From assembly GCF_030272615.1 (NCBI RefSeq), contig NC_081414.1, positions 523,822,137 to 523,882,136 on the forward strand: 60,000 nucleotides of DNA, written 5' to 3'. This document shows, piece by piece, positions 35,920 through 46,657 of the stretch. Each line of letters begins with the position of its first letter. Within the stretch, counting starts at the first letter, position 1. The position numbers and the translations under genes were made by a program. Source of the DNA: Cryptomeria japonica. Lineage: Eukaryota > Streptophyta > Pinopsida > Cupressales > Cupressaceae. Below the pieces are notes generated by a model that was given only the letters and a program-made list of their open reading frames with translations, was not told the origin of the DNA and made no database searches.

Positions 35920-38900
35920 GTATAGATCTACACTCTGCATGACACTTTTGTAAATCCATGCATATACTGCTCTTATATATAATTTACTTTTTTAAAGAAA
36001 TGCTTGTTATTATTATTCCAAAGAGGTTTACCTTGGCTGGGCATGATTTGAAGGAAAATCTCTCCCCGCATAGGTAAGGAAAGAAAGCATCTAGATCCTA
36101 CGTGTAAAACTTATATCCTTTCATAATCATGCAAGCATAACTTTCACAATCAAAGCCAAGTCTTGTCCAAAAAGCTGCAACTTCCCCATCAAATGGGGAG
36201 GTAACTCCCCCCAAAAAAGCTTGGCATCATGCCCTCTGAGGGAACTTCATTGCTGCAAACTAAATTGTATGCCTTCCATGACCATTCAAGAATCCCTTAA
36301 TAGTGGCCCACACTAAGAGTGGCAATATATAACTATCTAGGTACTCTAATATTCCTTCCTCCCATCCCAATGCAACATACCAATGCACAAATGACCATAA
36401 ATTTGTGGATATAGAGAGTCCACATTCAAGTCATCTCATTATAGCCAATGGGTGGATTAAATCCATACAATTGCATAACCTGTAGATCTAAAACAATGAC
36501 GCATGTAAAACTCATCATCACATCAATAAATTGCAAACTGAGATACAAAGAAATACCATATGGATCTCAAGACAAAGACACCAAATCAACTCCAAATCTG
36601 ATTTGCCAAACAATTCTACTAGTCAAGGAATCCATCAAGAAAATATTGTAGAGATGATGAGGGACTAATGATTGCATACCAACATCTCCTCAGCGAGAAA
36701 GTTGCAAACAACCTCCTTGAATCATGCACTAAACATGCATGCAAACCCACAACTATCTTTCATCTAGAACCACCTATTGATGTTTTTTTATGCACCATGA
36801 ACACAATAAAATACCAAGGTATTCTATCATCTCTTGAACAAAGAAACTTTGAATGCTAAACAAATTGATCAATCAAAGCAACTTCAAGGTTTACAATATC
36901 AACTATGCAACTTAATTGCATGGGATAGACTTAGTGAATATGGTGTGATTTTGCTGGAATCACAAGGGGGCTTACATTTTTCTTGAACTCTACCGGAACT
37001 TGGACTCTACACTAACTTGCTTGGAAAATAAAAGACAAAAGAGATAAAGGGTTTAGAGATCTAATTTAATCCTAAGAATAGTGACAATAAAGGATGATGA
37101 TTTGATAGACGAATTCCATAATCAAGCTTTGCTTTGCCATGCAGAAACAAGTACACAAAACTAATACAATCTTCTAAGGAATAACGAAGGGTTTTCATAT
37201 CATGAAAATTCATTCGAATACCCAAAACTAGTGCAATTTAAGTGAACATTCACAATTGAACTTATGCTTAATGAAGTTCAGACTAACCATACATTGCAAC
37301 TTACAACCATCAAATTACAAATAGTATGAATAGGAATTCCATCAAGAAATCATCACATTTCTCCATTGCAATATATGAAATTTATCTAAACTTGAGAAGT
37401 AACAAGAAGCCATGCAACATGTAGAAATTACACGTAGAAATCCACCATGCTTCAATGAAGATCATGTATTAAAATCAACAAGTCTTGGCAACAATTCCTT
37501 CTTTCCTCCTACTCTACTATACTTGCTATCTAACTGCTATCTATGAACTATTAATTGTTGACTAGCAACTATTAACCTTTACAAATGAAAAGGCTATGCC
37601 TTTTATAGACCCCCATTATAATGAATGACCCAGATTGACTATCAAATCAACAATCGAGATAATATAGTGAAACCCTAATTAGGGCTTGTTATAACAAACT
37701 CCATTCTAGCCAATTAAATAATTACATTGAATAGGACACATGTCCACCTTGAATTCTAACCAATGAGGAAATAGGTTAGGTATGCTTGAACAAACTTTGA
37801 TGCATTGCAATGTGTCACTAGCTCATTCATTAGATGAATCAAGTATGATGAACTTGGACATGTCAATGTGGCTTCACTTGATTAGGTTGATGATGATTGG
37901 ATGCCAACTCAACTTGCCAAGTCGGTCATCACAAAGCTTATGTGATTGAGCAATATCTCTTGATACTCAACATTATCTAGTTTTCTCAACATGATGAAGG
38001 TGGCGGGACATATTCCCAAGTTGTATCATCTAGATGATCAAGTCCTTAGCTTTTGATTAATTCTTCTGAAACTATCTACTTGATCATGTTTGTGTCCTTC
38101 CATCTTCCTGATAGTTCTTGATCCTTTTATGTGACCGTGTGCTTAATGAAGTATATGTTTGATGATGCTTGGTCCTCCTTTTGTTGCATCTCCATACCGA
38201 TGATTCTTGCTTCAACTTCATGGTGCATATACTTGACTTGAATTGCTTGCTTTGATGAAATCCTCTTTGAGATTCAAAAATCTACCTCTTTGTGGGGTAA
38301 TTCACCTTGGTGAATATGTTTGATATAGACTTTGTAATGCCTAGGCTTGATGTAGAACCCACTTATTCTTGATCTATCCAACCTTGATCACCTTTGTAAC
38401 TCTGACTTGAATACCTTGATCATTGGTGATTGATGTCTTACATATGGCCTATCGTGTTGTAGATCCCTTCATTTTAAAGCAATCCTTATTGATTTCTCCT
38501 TATTCTACTGATTGCTATTCTTGGATTTTCGAAGGGAATGCAAGATAGTCTTCTGTTTCTTCCTTGTTGAATCCTCGTAATATCTTGATCATCACTTGAC
38601 ATTGTCCTTGTGCCTTGAGATACTCCTTCCTTTGTATTGCATTGTTGAAAGCTTTGAATAGGTTTAGCTCCTCATGTTGCCATCCTAAACTCGTGAATCT
38701 TGGTGTTGATATTGATGTGAAAACCCTCCATGATGCCAATGTCCTCTTTCATGCCTTGAAGCCTCCTTTCATCAAGTGTCTTCATCCTTGCATTGAAGCA
38801 TGATGTTGGCATGCTCTATGTGTTGGGTAAGGTGTTCTTTTCCTTGTAATGAAGTCCTCACATCCTGAAAGCAAGAAAGAACATATCGTGAATGAAATGA

Positions 38901-39551
38901 AAAACAAATAATGCATCACAAATAAATTTAATCTGATTTTATACCCTAATTCACAGACCTACTCCCTAATTCTTCTCCTCTTAATTGGTTGCAAATTGAA
39001 TTTGATGAGCATTTGATCTTTGTTTTATATGCTTCCTTTTTACCTTTGCCTTCATTTCACCTCCATAGGTCGGCCAACCCAATAATTGTTTATTAAATTC
39101 ATGAATTTACCTTCCTTGTAGTTGACTTAAGGTGCTCTTCTCTTGTTGAGTGGGTTTGGACTCCTCTCATGCATAGATTTAGGCGCAAATAACAAGAAAG
39201 TTTGCACAGATTGGGGTCGGCAATGTAGAAAATTACTGATTTTATCCTTTAAACGTTTGCATTTTTCCTCAAAATAAGGCCAACTTAGGGCTATTTTACC
39301 CCCGAGTGGGTTTGAAAGGCTCATATGCACAGACTAGAGGTGAGAGAGAGAGAGAGGGTGAGAGGAAGAGATAATGACCTGGAGAGGGTAGAGAAAGAGA
39401 AGTAGAGAGGGAAAGAAGAAGAGAGGGATAGAGAAAGAGACCTAGAGAGGGGAGAGAGAAGATAGATAGTAGAGAGGGATAGAGAAGAGAGATAGAATAG
39501 AGATACCAATGCCAATCTTTTTGTATAAAAAAAAAATTTCTGAAAAATTGG
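35920..39551 (+). other. Right flank of the CACTA element, no gene recognised
   Basis: AT-rich sequence with only short open frames and no family words. A purine-rich GA tract lies at 39335-39500. This may include older insertions whose ends I could not find. Confidence 0.5.
39335..39500 (+). repeat. GA-rich purine tract
   Basis: GAGAGAGAG and AGAGAGGGA words almost without pyrimidines over about 165 bp. Reverse-strand frames through it are low-complexity Leu/Ser runs and not genes. Confidence 0.88.
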
Positions 39552-39777
39552 CCTACCGTCGGAATTCCGACATCAAAGCGTAAAAATTCTGATAGAGGAG
39601 TGCTGTCGGATGCAAATCATCCTCATTGGAACTCTCCTGGAGGTTGTCATAATTCCAACACCAAAGGGTTAAAATTACGATGGCCTCTAGGAGAGTTACG
39701 ACGAGGATGCTATGCATCCGATGACACTCCTCTATTAGAATTTTTACGCTTTGATGTCAGAATTTTGACGGTAGCCC
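39552..39777. repeat. 226-bp long hairpin near the right CACTA end
   Basis: Arms of about 94 bp (39552-39645 and 39684-39777) are reverse complements with few mismatches: GCGTAAAAATTCTGATAGAG in the left arm against CTCTATTAGAATTTTTACGC in the right. The outer arm ends carry CCGTCGGAATTCCGAC and its decayed partner. The loop is about 38 bp. It lies about 200 bp from the transposon end. Confidence 0.88.
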
Positions 39778-39952
39778 GAGATCGAGACGGTATTCTTTCT
39801 GGGTATGAGTATCAATGGCGGCCGTCGGAAAGGATGGGGCTGATGTCGGAATTGCGATGACCACAAGGATAGTCAAAACTTCCGACAAAAGGTTTTCGAC
39901 GGCTTTTTTTGTCGGTAGTGCGACAAAAATGTGTCAGAATTCTGACGATTTG
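39778..39952 (+). promoter_or_regulatory. Right subterminal motif cluster
   Basis: CCGTCGGAAAGG, GTCGGAATTGCGATG, TTCCGACAAAAGG, TTCGACGGC and GTCAGAATTCTGACG follow each other within 150 bp, like the left subterminal motifs. These are probable TnpA binding sites. Confidence 0.65.
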
Positions 39953-39983
39953 CCGTCAAAATTTTGACCCGAATGTACTAGTG
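39953..39983 (-). repeat. Right terminal inverted repeat of the CACTA transposon
   Basis: Ends GAATGTACTAGTG. Its reverse complement matches 21349-21379 with few changes. Confidence 0.9.
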
Positions 39984-40581
39984 AGGGTACATTGTTTTCC
40001 CTTGCCGATTGGAAGAAACAATAACCTATAACTCTAATGGCAAATTTTAGTTCTTCATCTGTGACATTATTCAGTTTCAATCCTCTACAATCTGATTCCA
40101 CTCTGGTTAAACTGATCAATTCCTTCTATGATATCATCTTTTGGGCTCTGGCATGATCATAAATGGGGTAACCGGTAATCAGATGAATGATTTCCTTGGT
40201 AATCTTAAATGGTTTCTCTTCTAGCCACATGAAATCATCATGAACTCTGCTTAGAACAAACTTGACCCACTAGGGTTTGAACACATGGGGATAGGTTAGG
40301 GCTTCAGTTGATCCCTTGATCTTCATGTGTTCATACTTGCTATTCAATTTACCATCTGTGCACAGCTCATCATAGGTGTCTTTAATTTCAACATGATCGA
40401 GTTCTTCAACATGACATTTGGTGAAGAATCTCACATCCTTGACTAACAACACTTCGTCCAGGGTGAGTGAAAAAATGGTTTTGTCATCCGGTTCAGATGC
40501 AACTTTGGGAGTCAAAGATTATTTTAGTGAGGGCTTCTCTACATTCTTGACAACTATGGGATCTTGAATCTTGGGCACCAT
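39984..40581 (-). pseudogene. Element C second ORF, 5' part
   Basis: Starts at ATG 40581 (MVPKIQDPIVVKNVEKPSLK, then a stop) and continues TLDEVLLVKDVRFFTKCHVE, EEKPFKITKEIIHLITGYP, CRGLKLNNVTDEELKFAI and GYCFFQSARENNVP. The CACTA transposon then interrupts it, and it resumes at 21348 with CSSRPSIQNCEKGMKIDLC. Full length without the insert is about 3.36 kb (about 1,120 codons). Stops fall where Gln is likely. No known catalytic motif seen. Positions 40582-41135 between the two ORFs hold no gene. Confidence 0.65.
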
Positions 40582-41135
40582 TGTAGATTTCAGATAAAAG
40601 CTAACAAAGGATCCTTAGGGTTTCAATATTTTCAAATGACTTATGCTTTATACTTAGCAGATAATAACAACTAGATAAGATCGGTAAACCAGCTTAACAA
40701 TGCATTGAGATTGATGTAAATACCTTGGATTTTCTTTGTAGGAGGTTTGATCGCCTTTGATTCTCTTTGCTCTGCTCTCTCAAAAACTTGGTAAGTTAAA
40801 AATGACCGTGAAAATGCTTTTAAGTACACAATATGCCTTATCGGACTTTGTGTGGGTTAGGTCAAAAACATTAAATGCACTCAGTTCCACTAAACTTTCT
40901 TTCCTTTTTCCGCTTTAACCGAGTAACCAAACTTCCTTCATTCATCGACTAGATAGGTTTCCTGTATACACCGACTTGACAGGTTTTCCTGTATAGTGCT
41001 TTAAAAAAAAACTTTGATAGAATTTCAAACTTACTATTACATCTTAATTATGCAGATTTGAATTAAGTACATGATAAAATAGGAAATGTTAAGATTTAAC
41101 CTTGAGAGAATGTAGTCCCTTCATACCTTTACCAA

Positions 41136-42531
41136 TCAATTTGGAATAGGTGCACCTAACTCGATAGGTAAGGTGCTTTCTTCATTTGACACAATTTCCT
41201 TCTTTTTCCAAATCATCTTTAATTTGTCTTTTAATTCTTCAGTATCTTTTCTAGGTTGATCTCTGCAATCTCCAGCTAAGTGTCCAACTTTGTGACAATG
41301 AAAACATGCCATACCAGGATTTCTCCATGATCTTCGATTGTTCATTCCAAACCTTATAAAGCAGTTGGCACTTATATGTCCATATCTTCCACAACATTCA
41401 CACCATATCCTTGTATTGTAATCCCACTGCAGAATACTGTCGGTAAGGATGTGTGTGAGTTCGGTAACCTCTAGCATTTGCTCGGTGTGCAGACCACATA
41501 TAGTTCTTTTGCTTAAGCCAGCACTTCTTGGTACTATGTCCATATCTATTGCAGTTTTTACAAAACCCTTTGAATTTTGCCTTCTGATAATTGTTGACAG
41601 ACTTTGTCCTACATTGATTAGATATGTGACCATATTTATTGCAATTGTAAGAATAACCTTTGGACTTAGTGACATTCGGTTGCTTACCTTTTCTGATTTG
41701 ACACATGTTGGCAGTGTGACCTTGATTTCCACAGTAGTTGCAAATAGGCTTCTTTCTTTTGATGTTATTCTTGTTTCTAGCTTGCTTTGATGATTCTCCT
41801 CTCTCGATAGTATGAATTCCCTTCTCGGTAGAGTCTTTTCCTTTGTAACTAAGACTTGCATCTTTGTTGGGTCTTCTTGTATTCAGTTGCTCATCCAACA
41901 TCTTTGATGCTTCATAACTCTTCTTGAGTGTTTCTTTGGATTTCTTCTCTAATTCAAGTTCATCAGTCAACCTTGATACTTCAAGTTTCGATGCTTGATT
42001 CTCATCATTTTTTAGAATTGCTTCATGATGTGCATAACCTAGTTGATCTGACAAATTTTGTTGAATTCTAGTCAACCTTGTGATTTCATCATTCTTATCA
42101 GATACTAAGACTTCAAGTTGTTGTTTCTCTCTTTCTAGATCTCTTACTTTATCCTCGGTTGTCCTCAATGCATCAAGATTTTCAGTCATCTATGTGCTGA
42201 AATGTTCATGTTCTCTTTTCATTGATTTTAGTTGATCAGCCAATGCTTTGTTCTTTTCTTTCAATACTCCAATCATTTCTTTAGTTTCTTAAGATATTCT
42301 GTTCTTAGATGATGTCTCAATTTGTTCCACTAACTCTTGAGAGTCCTGCAAATCATCAAATAATCTTCTTCTTACTTTCAGAGATTTTTGCATTTGTCTT
42401 TGCATGTCTGCAATCACTTGATTAGCATGATCCAATTCTTCTTGTAGATATACAATCCTCTGAGATTGTTTATAGCCTTCCATTGATAAGATCTTTCTCT
42501 TTAGGTAGTCAAACCCTTTTCCAAGATTCAT
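41136..42531 (-). pseudogene. gag: Element C gag-like protein with five CCHC zinc knuckles
   Basis: ATG at 42531 lies inside the primer site. The N-terminal part is coiled-coil-like (YLQEELDHANQVIADMQRQM; later LEREKQQLEVLVSDKNDEI). Zinc knuckles follow: CNYCGNQGHTANMC, a variant YNCNKYGHISNQC, CKNCNRYGHSTKKC, then after a frameshift near 41400-41450 CECCGRYGHISANC and CFHCHKVGHLAGDC. The first 80 or so codons are separated from the rest by stops near 42190-42290. The CCHC array binds RNA and marks this as the nucleocapsid part of gag. Five knuckles is unusually many. Confidence 0.78.
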
Positions 42532-42545
42532 GCTCTGATACCAAT
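42531..42545 (-). promoter_or_regulatory. Primer-binding site of element C
   Basis: Reverse complement reads TTGGTATCAGAGCA, directly after the 5' LTR. This is the common plant site for priming by initiator tRNA-Met. Confidence 0.9.
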
Positions 42546-43662
42546 TGTTAGGCCCAATATGGAAAGCTAATGTATTGAGAGGGGAGGGGTGAATCAGTAC
42601 TTCAAAACTTTTCTTCAATAATAACTTTACTGTTATCCATATATCGAATAGTGTAGTAACATAATATAAAGGTAAAACAAATAGATAACAATAATACATG
42701 ATTCACTCCATAACACATATATTTTGGTTACGCAGAAACTCTTGGTTAGAGAGAAAAACTGTAGTGGGGATGGCACCCACAACTTCACTACTGCAATAAT
42801 AAAGAGTGCTCGGTTAGAGCTACATGTTTAGCTATTTCTGATAGCTTACCCTGTTAGGAGTAACAAGATCTATTAGATCTACCTTGCTAAAGGATTTCAC
42901 AACACTTAAACTAAATGTTGCACCTAGTTAGAGGATTTACAATTTATAGACTTGATTAGAGTCTTTTACCCTGTTAAAGGTTTCTCTTACAACTTCAAAA
43001 TATTACAATAAAATCATTACAAATATCTACAACTTTACATTTGGAATGTTATAGCAGATTCTATATGCTCAAAATAAGTTACCTTGCTTATAGCATACCT
43101 CGATAACCCATATAGTAACCCAATAAACCCTTCTGTTTACTCTATTCTTCGACTGTTCTCTGAAAACCTTCTCGGTGACCTCTGTGTCTCTGTAACAGTC
43201 TTCTTACACTCATGCACACCCCTTTAATTCTTAACTCATGTTGAATAAATAGATCTCTTATGTCAGCGATCCATTCATCGCTTCGATCATACAAATATGA
43301 TTTATCGAATGAATAACCATGCAAATTATTTCATTGGTTAGATGACATCAAAATCATACACAATCTTTAAGTGCAATTTCCAATGTGAAAATGGTTAGAT
43401 GTGCCTCGATCTTGTAACACATTTTCATTTGTATGTCTAGGTTCAATGAATCTGGTAACATGTTTCACTCGGTGTATAACAACTCGGTGTTTCATCTTTG
43501 CTGCTCGGTAGATAGCTCGGTGTATACTACATTTTGAGACTACTTTCTTCTGTAACAGACTAGACTGTTCATACCGACTGAATATCTCGGTAGAGATAAC
43601 CGACTAGAGTATATAGAATAAATTTGAACATAAAACTAATGGCAACTTGATAATTAGTAACA
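42546..43662 (-). repeat. 5' LTR of element C
   Basis: 1117 bp, nearly the same as 17059-18182. Adjacent to the primer site, hence the 5' LTR on the minus strand. Followed on the right by GGAAC, the target duplication. Confidence 0.92.
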
Positions 43663-43667
43663 GGAAC

Positions 43668-44640
43668 AAGGCGCTCTGGATGTCACCATGATGAATTGGC
43701 AAGGTGAAGAGTTTTGTGGGGTTAATCAACCAAAAAATCAATCTTGCACCCCTATAGTAGCCAATACAAGATCTAAAAAAAGGGTTGTTGACATGGGGAA
43801 AACAAAATGATAAGGAAAATAATCAGCCTTCTACAAGTATGCAAGGCCAAAAGGGGTCCACTTTTGCTTAGAATATCCAAGTACTTCAAAGAACACATCC
43901 TGTGGTGACTAAGGATTAGCCTAAAAGCCAACCACAACCAGCATAAGCAACAAGAGATATTGTTATCATTAAAGGAAAACAAAAGGTTAGTATGAGTGAT
44001 TTAAATATTATAGACTAGTTAAAGAAAACTTATGTTAGTGTCTCAATGGGGGATTCCCTATCTCTTCCTGGGCAAAAGGTTTTGTTGCATGATGCCTTGT
44101 CTACTTAGTCACCTAACCAAAAAGCTTCTAAGGTTGTACTCACTAATGATCCTCAATAGAGGAGTGAATAGAAATCACAACAGTCTAAAGTAATCAAGCC
44201 ACCCCTCTTCTATGTTACTTTGATCACTGGCCAACACCTAGTACATAACTGCATGATAGGTTTAGGGGCAAGTAGCTCAGTCATGCCAAAGTAGCTATTA
44301 GATATATTAGGACTGACTTGTGAGCCATTGAATAAGGGAGTAATTCAATTAGATGGGACTATTGTAAATACTCTTAGAGTTATCAGAAATTTGAGCCTTA
44401 CCCTTCATGCTTGTCCCAATTTTCAATCCCATAGGACGTATTTGTCATAGATTTACCACCTAACTTTCTATCTTCCTATCAAGAGACTTTATAGCCAAGT
44501 TGGGGGGTTATTTGTCACTTGATTGGTCACACTTATTTTTTAGGACAAGGTACACAACTAAGGTCACCATTAAATTAGAAGCATTAACTAATGGTCACAT
44601 ACAGACATATGTTCCTAGTGTTGTAAATGCGAATTTTTCC
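43668..44640 (+). pseudogene. Element D protease region
   Basis: Resumes element D after insertion C. It reads TRSKKRVVDMGK, then PPLFYVTLITGQHLVHNCMI and GLGASSSVMPK followed by LLDILGLTCEPLNKGVIQLD, the retropepsin-like part of a Gypsy polyprotein. A G-L-G-A-S-S-S stretch stands where D-(S/T)-G-A is expected, so the active aspartate looks lost. Further on are NFLSSYQETL and an LGG-like linker. Stops at 43869, 43917, 43944 and 44016 each sit at a likely Gln codon. Confidence 0.7.
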
Positions 44641-44769
44641 ATGCATGAGCAAGAAGACTAGCCTATTCCGAGAGATCCAAACACCCCTATTGATGATATC
44701 CTTGATATAATTTTGGAAGAATGGGCATCTAAAAAATCTTGATGAAGATCCTTTCAAGAACATGGATGA

Positions 44770-45290
44770 CATATATCTTGGAGTCTATATGTTTCATGAG
44801 CAAGGTCTTCTTGTCCCAAACTTGGTTAAAGACGAAGGACAACAAGATAATCAACACTTTAATGAGCTTTGAAAGCTCTATTTTGATGTTTCGAGGAGTA
44901 AAAATGGTGTTGGTGGTGGTTGTATTCTGATTTCACTTAATGATGACAATTATTATGCTACTTTCAGGTTTTCTTTTAACTGCACTAACAACACACCTAA
45001 GTATGAGGCCTTAGTTCATGGCCTAAAATGGGAAAAGAATAGAGGAATCAACTATTTACAAGTATATGGTGACAGTGAATTGATTGTCAACCAGGCAAGA
45101 GGTCTCCATACCACTAAGAATGGACTTTTGAAGTCTTATAAGAATAGTGTATGGGATCTCATTGATGATTTTCAGTCTTTTAATCTACTGTCTATTCCTA
45201 GGAATCTTAATAATCATGTTGATAGACTGGTTGTAGTAGGAGCTCAGTATGATATTCCTAGTGATATCAATAATGTTAGAGAATAGAAAT
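44770..45290 (+). pseudogene. Element D RNase H-like domain placed before the reverse transcriptase
   Basis: The frame reads LYFDVSRSKNGVGGGCILIS, NCTNNTPKYEALVHGLKWE, YLQVYGDSELIVNQ and NHVDRLVVVGAQYD. This is the order FDxSR, N-x-x-x-YEAL, GDSEL and a C-terminal D, as in the archaeal-type RNase H found in some plant Gypsy lineages. It lies upstream of the reverse transcriptase. One TGA near 44872 breaks it. The expected A-D-x-L-A end reads V-D-R-L-V. Confidence 0.75.
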
Positions 45291-45529
45291 ATGTAAAAGT
45301 GATTGCCAGGTCTTCTATTCCTAACAATGTTGATTATTTGCAATTTTTTGATAGTGATCAACAGATTATTATTTTTTTAAGGGAAGAGGCAGAGTTCTCC
45401 AATGACAACCAAGAGAAGCTTAAACAATAGTATGATGATCAGATCATATAGCTGAAATAAAACAAGCTACCTAAAGGTTTGGTCACATTGGAGTTAATCT
45501 TGAATGAGGATGACCAAGTGAGAAGAGAC

Positions 45530-46657
45530 AAATGAAACTTGCAGATCAAGGAAGAACATTATGAAAATGTTGAGATTTTCAAGGACAAGCTATTAAAGCT
45601 TGGCAAGGTATGCACTTTAGAAGAAAGACATGCTTTTATACTACTTGTTCAAGAGTTAAGTGACATTTTTTCTTGGAAATATTCTGATTTAAAAGGCTTT
45701 GATCCTAGAATTGCCCAACATACCATAGAGCTTAAACCAAATTCCAAACCTACGAGGCAAAAACAAAGCCCTCTTAACCCCAAGCTTGAGCCCCTCATGG
45801 TTAAAGAGCTTAAGAAACTAATTGAGAGCAGTATATTTATCCTATTAAACACACTTATTGGGTGTCAAACCTTGTCCCAGTCAGAGAAATAATGGTGAAA
45901 TCAGACTTTGTGTTGATTTTAGAGACCTTAATAGAACCTCCCTTAAGGATAGATACATGCTACCTTCCATGGAAGAGATCCTTCAAGTTCTTGCAGGTTC
46001 TGAGAGGTTTTCTCTATTAGATGTCTTCTCAGGTTATAACCAGGTTTTAGTGAAGGAGGAGGATCGATATAAGACAAAATTCACCACCAAATGGGTAACT
46101 ATGGCTTACAAGAAAATGCCATTTGGTTTTTCAAATGTTGGTGCTACTTTTCAGCATGCCATGGACATGGCATTTCAAGGTTTAATGTACAAATTTGTGT
46201 TTGTTTACTTGGATGATTAAATCGTTTATTCTAGAAATCTAAATGAACACTAGGCTCATTTGAGGAAGATCTTTGAGAGGTGTAGGGATTTTAGTATATC
46301 CCTCAATCCAAATAAATGCGTGTTAGTTCTCCATGAGGGTAAGTTATTGGGTTATGTAGTTTCAAAATAAGGCATACCAATTGATCTAGAGAGGGTAAGT
46401 GTCATTTTATCTCTTCCCCAACTAGCACACAATAAAGGCTTGCAAAGCTTCTTGGGTAGGATAAATTTTGTTAGAAGGTTCATTCTAGATATAGTAGAAT
46501 TGTTGAAACCTCTAACCTCTATGCTAAAAAAGAATGTTCCTTCCAGTTGGTCAAGGGATGGAAAGAGGAGTTTTGAGTTGATAAAAGAAGCACTTGCAAC
46601 TGCTCCTACTTTTTTGAACCCATATTTCTCAAGAGACTTCATTTTATATGCTTATGG
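45530..46657 (+). pseudogene. Element D reverse transcriptase and start of RNase H
   Basis: Lead-in: ILLVQELSDIFSWKYSDLKG, IAQHTIELKPNSKPTRQKQ and a frameshift near 45850-45890. Reverse transcriptase: GEIRLCVDFRDLNRTSLKD, FSLLDVFSGYNQVLVKEED, MPFGFSNVGATFQHAMD and VFVYLDD (the catalytic YxDD), then a TAA. Connection: LQSFLGRINFVRRFILDI and ATAPTFLNPYFSRDFILYAYG. Insertion E cuts the RNase H at TATGG. It makes DNA from the element RNA when intact. Here it is disabled by stops. Confidence 0.9.

Larger units (their letters stand above)
21349..39983 (+). mobile_element. CACTA (En/Spm) DNA transposon, 18.6 kb
   Basis: Ends are inverted: the left reads CACTAATACATTTGGGGTCA and the right, reverse-complemented, CACTAGTACATTCGGGTCAA. 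Flanking triplets AAG (21346-21348) and AGG (39984-39986) fit a 3-bp duplication with one change. It lies inside element C's second ORF, whose frame resumes on the other side. Within it are a TNP2 transposase gene, a SET-domain segment and a TnpA-like gene, all on the plus strand, plus subterminal TCGGAATTCCGA-type motifs at both ends. The large flanks (21600-26139 and 35009-39540) may hold further insertions or captured DNA. Confidence 0.9.
17059..43662 (-). mobile_element. Element C: 26.6-kb LTR retrotransposon without pol
   Basis: Bounded by two similar LTRs (17059-18182 and 42546-43662) and flanked by the duplication GGAAC (17054-17058 and 43663-43667). On the minus strand the order is 5' LTR, primer site, CCHC gag-like protein, long second ORF, polypurine tracts, 3' LTR. 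No reverse transcriptase, RNase H, integrase or protease is seen, so it depended on proteins of another element. The many GGGGAG tracts and the large gag with several zinc knuckles resemble sireviruses (Copia). A CACTA transposon sits in its second ORF. Without that insert, C would be about 8.0 kb. Confidence 0.9.

Noticed and set aside
39321-39515. Leu/Ser-rich membrane-like protein on the minus strand
   Set aside because: Low-complexity translation of the GA-rich tract.
43668-46657. Integrated plant pararetrovirus (reverse transcriptase without nearby integrase)
   Set aside because: The integrase exists at 59095 once insertion E is removed, and gag lies before insertion C, so this is an LTR element. 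No movement protein or coat-protein zinc finger layout is seen.
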